64,000 nucleotides of DNA from Soonwooa sp032062245 (GTDB lineage: Bacteria > Bacteroidota > Bacteroidia > Flavobacteriales > Weeksellaceae): assembly GCF_032062245.1 (NCBI RefSeq), contig NZ_DAMBQF010000001.1, positions 62,001 through 126,000 on the forward strand, in the 5' to 3' direction. Shown here in pieces: positions 60,408 to 64,000 of the stretch; position 1 is the stretch's first letter; each line of letters begins with the position of its first letter. Made by a program: the position numbers and the translations under genes. The notes beneath the pieces were generated by a model. It saw nothing but the letters and a program-made list of their open reading frames with translations, searched no databases and had not been told where the DNA came from.

Positions 60408-63278
60408 TTGAGTAAACAATCAGAACATATATTGGAAGAACAACTGTTAATCCAACTTCAAAAAATAGGGTATCAATATGTTTCCATAAAAGATGAAAAA
60501 GCTTTATTGGTAAACCTTAAAACACAATTAGAAAAGCACAATCATATCCAATTTACTGTCAGTGAATTTGAGAAAGTTCTAAATATTCTCAACAAAGGTT
60601 CTGTCTTTGAAAAAGCGAAACTACTAAGAGAAAAGAAACATCATATCATTCGTGATAATGGGGATAATCTGTATTTTGAGTTTTTGAATGTAGAACACTG
60701 GTGTCAAAACGAATATCAGGTAACCAACCAGATTACGCAAGAAGGAAAATATGAAAACCGTTACGATGTGACGCTGTTGATTAATGGATTGCCATTGGTT
60801 CAAATAGAATTGAAACGTAGAGGATTGGAAATGAAGGAAGCGTTCAATCAAATCAATCGTTATCAAAAGCACAGTTTTGGTGCAGGAAAAGGATTGTTCC
60901 ATTTTGTACAATTGTTCATTATCAGTAATGGAGTCAACACTAAATATTTCAGCAACTTTGGTTTGCATCCACAAGAATTTTTGCAAACTTTTCATTGGAC
61001 AGATGAGGAGAACAAACCACTCAATAATCTATTGGAAGAATTTACAGATGCCTTTTTAGAACCTTGCCACATCAGTAAAATGATCTGTAAATACATTGTA
61101 CTGAATGAAACCGCCAAAGCGTTGATGGTGCTTCGTCCATACCAATATTACGCCGTAGAAAGTATCATCAAAAAAGTAAAAGAAAACGAAATACTAAACG
61201 GTTACAACATTGATAAGAACGGTTATATTTGGCATACTACGGGAAGCGGTAAAACATTAACCAGTTTCAAAGCCAGTCAAATATTATCAAAAATTCCTGC
61301 TATTAAAAAAGTGGTTTTTGTGGTGGATAGAAAAGATTTGGATTATCAAACCAATCAGGAATATGATAAATTCAGCAAAGGTTCGGTAAGTTCTGCCACC
61401 AATACCGATGATTTAATCAAGAAGTTTAACGACCCGAATGTTCGCATTATTGTTACCACCATTCAGAAACTGAACAACGCTATTTCGGGCAGAAATTTAT
61501 TGAAAATGAAATCAATTCAGAACGAAAGAATGGTTTTTATTTTTGACGAATGTCATCGTTCGCAATTTGGGGATACGCATAAAAACATTGTCAGTTATTT
61601 TACCAATATTCAACTGTTTGGCTTTACAGGAACACCTATTTTAGCAGAAAACGCAAACGGCGAAAAAACCACAGCAAGTTTGTTTGGAAAATGCTTGCAT
61701 AAATATGTGATTACCGATGCTATTCGAGATGAAAATGTGTTGAAATTTTCGGTAGAATACATTCAAACCTTCAAGCAGAAAGAACAAATTATTGATTTGA
61801 AAGTAGAGCAAATCAACGAAACAGAAGTTTTTGAAGCACCTGAACGTAAAGAAGCCATTGTAGATTATATCATTCTACATCACGATCAAAAAACACAAAG
61901 CAGAAAATTCTGTGCAATGATGTGTGTGCAAGATATTGATGCGGTGATTCAGTACTATGAAATTTTCAAACGCAAAAAACAAAACGGAGAACATAATTTA
62001 AAACTTGCCACCATTTTTAGTTTTGGTCAAAATGAAGACGAAATGGAAGACGCAACTTCTTCTCAACTCGCTATGGTTGCAGAAGACCAAGCAGAATATG
62101 GCAATCCAAAGCCACATCGTAGAGAAGTTTTAGAACATTATGTAGAAGATTTTAATGAACTATTTGGAGAAAAACACAACATCAATGACACCGAAAGCTT
62201 TTACAATTATTACAATGCTGTTGCCAAAAAATCGAAGCAAAACGAAACGGATATTTTGTTAGTCGCCAATATGTTTTTGACAGGTTTCGACAGCAAACAT
62301 CTGAACACATTGTATGTAGATAAAAATTTACAATATCACGGATTGATACAAGCATTCAGTAGAACCAATCGGATTTTAGATAAGAACAAAACACAAGGAA
62401 ATATCGTTTGTTTCCGAAATTTAAAAGATAAAACAGACGAAGCCATTGCGTTATTCAGCAACAAAGAAGCAATTGATGAAATTATTGTAGAGCCTTATGA
62501 AAAATATGTAGAGCAATTTAATGAAGCAGTAGAAAAATTACTAACCATTGTTCCGGAAGTGAAATCGGTGGACGGATTGTTTACCGAAGAAGATCAGTTG
62601 CAGTTTATTTTGGCGTTCCGTAACTTAATGCGTTTGCACAAAAAAATGAGCCATTACACCGAATTTACTTGGGAGGATTTGCAAATGGAAGAGCAGCTTT
62701 TTGCTGATTATACCAGTAAATATCTTGATCTAAAAGAAAAAATTGGTCCTCATTCTTCACCAGAAAAAACATCAATTCTGAATGATATTGATTTTGAATT
62801 GGAACTAATAAGGCGTGATACCATTAATGTAACCTACATTGTTCAGTTATTGATTAATTTGAAGTCAAAACACAGTAAAAAAGACAAAGAAAGTATTGAA
62901 AAAGATATTTTCAACTTACTAAACACAGATGTTTCACTAAGAAGCAAAAGAGCGTTAATTGAAAAATTTATTCAAGAAAATTTGCCATATATTGAAGATA
63001 CAGACACTATATCGGAAGAGTTTGAAAAATTCTGGAGCGTTGAACAAGAAAAAGCACTCAAAGAATTAATCGAAACAGAAAATTTAACGAAAGAAAAAAC
63101 AGAAAGGTTAATAGAAAACTATCTTTTTACAGAACGAGAGCCCATACGTCAAGAAATTTTGGATTTAAGAAATGAGGGAAGACCAAGTGTTTTACAATCT
63201 AAAGAAATCGGAGACAGAATCTTACATAAAATAATCAGTTTTGTAGATACTTTTGTGAATGGAATATCTGGGAATTAA
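60408..63278 (+). CDS. hsdR: Type I restriction endonuclease subunit HsdR
   Basis: 956 residues from a TTG start (no ATG precedes the conserved N-terminus 'SKQSEHILEEQLLIQLQKIG'). The N-terminal PD-(D/E)xK nuclease has Asp120, Glu134 and Lys136 in 'QIELKRRG'. The SF2 motor has Walker A TTGSGKT (Lys282), DECHRSQFG (Asp380), FTGTP, and the later helicase motif 'GLIQAFSRTNRI'. It translocates and cuts unmethylated DNA. It appears intact, so the complete system should restrict. Confidence 0.96.
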   Translation: MSKQSEHILEEQLLIQLQKIGYQYVSIKDEKALLVNLKTQLEKHNHIQFTVSEFEKVLNILNKGSVFEKAKLLREKKHHIIRDNGDNLYFEFLNVEHWCQNEYQVTNQITQEGKYENRYDVTLLINGLPLVQIELKRRGLEMKEAFNQINRYQKHSFGAGKGLFHFVQLFIISNGVNTKYFSNFGLHPQEFLQTFHWTDEENKPLNNLLEEFTDAFLEPCHISKMICKYIVLNETAKALMVLRPYQYYAVESIIKKVKENEILNGYNIDKNGYIWHTTGSGKTLTSFKASQILSKIPAIKKVVFVVDRKDLDYQTNQEYDKFSKGSVSSATNTDDLIKKFNDPNVRIIVTTIQKLNNAISGRNLLKMKSIQNERMVFIFDECHRSQFGDTHKNIVSYFTNIQLFGFTGTPILAENANGEKTTASLFGKCLHKYVITDAIRDENVLKFSVEYIQTFKQKEQIIDLKVEQINETEVFEAPERKEAIVDYIILHHDQKTQSRKFCAMMCVQDIDAVIQYYEIFKRKKQNGEHNLKLATIFSFGQNEDEMEDATSSQLAMVAEDQAEYGNPKPHRREVLEHYVEDFNELFGEKHNINDTESFYNYYNAVAKKSKQNETDILLVANMFLTGFDSKHLNTLYVDKNLQYHGLIQAFSRTNRILDKNKTQGNIVCFRNLKDKTDEAIALFSNKEAIDEIIVEPYEKYVEQFNEAVEKLLTIVPEVKSVDGLFTEEDQLQFILAFRNLMRLHKKMSHYTEFTWEDLQMEEQLFADYTSKYLDLKEKIGPHSSPEKTSILNDIDFELELIRRDTINVTYIVQLLINLKSKHSKKDKESIEKDIFNLLNTDVSLRSKRALIEKFIQENLPYIEDTDTISEEFEKFWSVEQEKALKELIETENLTKEKTERLIENYLFTEREPIRQEILDLRNEGRPSVLQSKEIGDRILHKIISFVDTFVNGISGN

Positions 63279-63294
63279 AAACGAATTACTAAAA

Positions 63295-63316
63295 AGCCAC
63301 CCTTTTAGCCACCCCT
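63295..63316. repeat. Right-end copy of the AGCCACCC repeats
   Basis: AGCCACCCTTTTAGCCACCC at 63295-63314, identical to 46588-46607 at the left end. About 45 bp inside attR, same orientation. Candidate integrase arm sites. Confidence 0.65.
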
Positions 63317-63323
63317 AAAAAAC

Positions 63324-63359
63324 AAAAACGCTGAAAATCAAATGATTAACAGCGTTTTT
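63324..63359. terminator. Element-borne terminator directly after the tRNA operon
   Basis: Stem AAAAACGCTG / CAGCGTTTTT around 16 nt, with T residues on the minus-strand side. It ends right at the 3' end of tRNA-Leu, and would replace the host terminator left behind at 46417-46445. Confidence 0.75.
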
Positions 63360-63377
63360 TGTACCCCAGACGGGACT
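63360..63377. repeat. Right attachment site (attR core) within tRNA-Leu
   Basis: TGTACCCCAGACGGGACT, the 3' end of tRNA-Leu (acceptor strand and part of the T arm), identical to 46450-46467. Confidence 0.9.
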
Positions 63378-63445
63378 TGAACCCGTACGCCAAAAGAGGC
63401 ACAGGATTTTAAGTCCTGCGTGTCTACCAGTTCCACCACCAGGGC
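63362..63445 (-). tRNA. tRNA-Leu (anticodon TAA)
   Basis: 84 nt, with long variable arm as expected for Leu, anticodon loop CTTAAAA, T arm ACGGG-TTCAAGT-CCCGT, discriminator A. Acceptor stem contains three G-U pairs. No CCA is encoded. Its 3' end is the integration site of the element. Last gene of a three-tRNA transcript. Confidence 0.95.
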
Positions 63446-63451
63446 ATGGTG

Positions 63452-63527
63452 TGGAGCGAAAAACGGGATTCGAACCCGCGACCCCAACCTTGGCAAGGTT
63501 GTGCTCTACCAGCTGAGCTATTTTCGC
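63452..63527 (-). tRNA. tRNA-Gly (anticodon GCC)
   Basis: 76 nt including an encoded CCA. Acceptor GCGAAAA / TTTTCGC, anticodon loop TTGCCAA, T loop GTTCGAAT. Lies 6 bp from the tRNA-Leu(TAA) gene. Confidence 0.96.
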
Positions 63528-63531
63528 ATAG

Positions 63532-63613
63532 TGCGGATGAAGGGACTCGAACCCCCACGCCGTGAAGCACCAGATCCTAAGTCTGGCGTGGCTACCAATT
63601 ACACCACATCCGC
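63532..63613 (-). tRNA. tRNA-Leu (anticodon TAG)
   Basis: 82 nt with long variable arm, acceptor GCGGATG / CATCCGC, anticodon loop CTTAGGA, discriminator A. It is the first gene of the tRNA operon on the minus strand. Confidence 0.95.
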
Positions 63614-63651
63614 TTTATTTAAAGAACTTCTTACCTGTTGTTTTGTGGTTG

Positions 63652-63679
63652 CAAATATAGAGACTTTTTATTTTACCAA
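63652..63679 (-). promoter_or_regulatory. Predicted promoter of the tRNA operon
   Basis: Minus strand: TTG, 17-nt spacer, TATATTTG (exact -7 consensus), with the first tRNA 38 bp downstream. Confidence 0.7.
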
Positions 63680-63791
63680 CCAAATATTTTTTAAAACTTT
63701 TTAATATTTTTTTTCTTCACCTTTTTTAGACCCAAAAATTTTTAATCTATTTTCGTTTTTATTACCTTTACCCACATAAATTTATTTTAAC

Positions 63792-64000
63792 ATGGAGTTA
63801 CAAGGCACTATTAAAAAACTTTCTGATTTACAGACATTTGCAAGTGGTTTTCAAAAAAAAGAAATGGTATTATTAACTGAGGAACAGTATCCACAGCCGA
63901 TTAACATCGAATTTCTTTCAGAAAAAGTTGACTTACTTAATGCCTACAACGAAGGAGATAAAGTGAAAGTTTCTATCAACATAAGAGGACGCGAATGGAC
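63792..64000 (+). CDS. DUF3127 domain protein (5' part, cut by window edge)
   Basis: About 69 residues visible from the ATG at 63792: 'MELQGTIKKLSDLQTFASGF', then 'QKKEMVLLTEEQYPQPINIE' and 'NAYNEGDKVKVSINIRGREW'. The pattern is that of DUF3127, a small OB-fold protein resembling single-strand DNA-binding proteins, common in Bacteroidetes. It diverges from the tRNA operon. The end lies beyond the window. Confidence 0.85.
   Translation, partial: MELQGTIKKLSDLQTFASGFQKKEMVLLTEEQYPQPINIEFLSEKVDLLNAYNEGDKVKVSINIRGREW

Larger units (their letters stand above)
46450..63377. mobile_element. Integrative mobilizable element in tRNA-Leu(TAA) carrying type I restriction-modification
   Basis: About 16.9 kb bounded by the 18-bp tRNA-derived direct repeat, with a tyrosine integrase adjacent to the left end. 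The content is a toxin-antitoxin pair, an excisionase-like HTH protein, a replication module (primase-helicase and toprim protein), a relaxase and a type I restriction system with an invertible specificity locus. There is no type IV secretion system and there are no phage structural genes, so it would need a helper conjugative element. The 20-bp repeats inside both ends support functional att sites. Confidence 0.9.

Noticed and set aside
46450..63377. Prophage
   Set aside because: No capsid, portal, terminase, tail or lysis genes; relaxase and primase genes point to a mobilizable element.
63420..63704. Plus-strand open frame across the tRNA cluster
   Set aside because: It is the antisense of three well-formed tRNA genes; such frames are frequent false gene calls.

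Overview
The window is a 64 kb piece of a low-GC chromosome from a member of the Flavobacteriia, most likely Weeksellaceae (the Chryseobacterium group). This rests on the gene families (DUF6089 and DUF6702 proteins, OMP_b-brl_3-type receptor, fused CcoNO, HU-CCDC81-like protein, histone H1-like peptide), on several Bacteroidetes-type promoters (TTTG/TTG at -33, TAnnTTTG at -7), and on the lack of obvious Shine-Dalgarno sites. Genus is an inference.

1-17.4 kb, minus strand: the 5' part of bamA with uppS and a DUF6089 barrel protein; an exopolysaccharide module (BY-kinase/Wzc, Wza-like exporter, WecA/MraY-like transferase, GT2); an arginase-fold protein without the usual metal ligands; envelope lipoproteins; a hydroxyacid dehydrogenase; a thioesterase; an HU-CCDC81-like membrane protein; and a TonB-dependent receptor behind a TPP riboswitch, so a probable thiamin(-precursor) importer. 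17.6-29.2 kb: DUF2752, AcnB followed by a second, mitochondrial-type aconitase, another outer-membrane receptor, an RluA-type pseudouridine synthase, panB and a Crp/Fnr regulator. 29.3-38.1 kb: a complete cbb3 oxidase locus (ccoI, ccoS, ccoNO, ccoQ, ccoP, ccoG, ccoH, SafE-like), diverging from the Crp/Fnr gene. 38.2-46.3 kb: housekeeping genes (LOG family, nucleotidyltransferase, RapZ C-terminal domain, apt, ribH, zinc metallopeptidase), an orphan degenerate sensor kinase, a 58-residue histone H1-like gene and a Flavobacteria-type dispersed repeat.

46.45-63.38 kb: a ~16.9 kb integrated mobilizable element in the 3' end of tRNA-Leu(TAA), bounded by an 18-bp direct repeat. It carries a tyrosine integrase, an HTH/AbiEii-type toxin-antitoxin pair with two palindromic operators, an excisionase-like HTH protein behind decamer repeats, a primase-helicase and a toprim protein flanking a TGATGAG array (possible replication origin), a MobV-like relaxase with a candidate oriT, and a type I restriction-modification cargo. 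No phage structural genes and no conjugation apparatus are visible.

The standout is the cargo: hsdM, a DUF3800 gene, a translationally coupled BECR-like nuclease candidate, an expressed hsdS, a second head-to-head (inverted) hsdS body with no start of its own, a tyrosine recombinase, then hsdR. The two hsdS genes share in-frame inverted repeats at the 5' end (21 bp identical) and in the central spacer (20 bp identical), which predicts a recombinase-driven specificity switch with up to four HsdS alleles. After the element come tRNA-Leu(TAA), tRNA-Gly(GCC) and tRNA-Leu(TAG), and the start of a DUF3127 gene.
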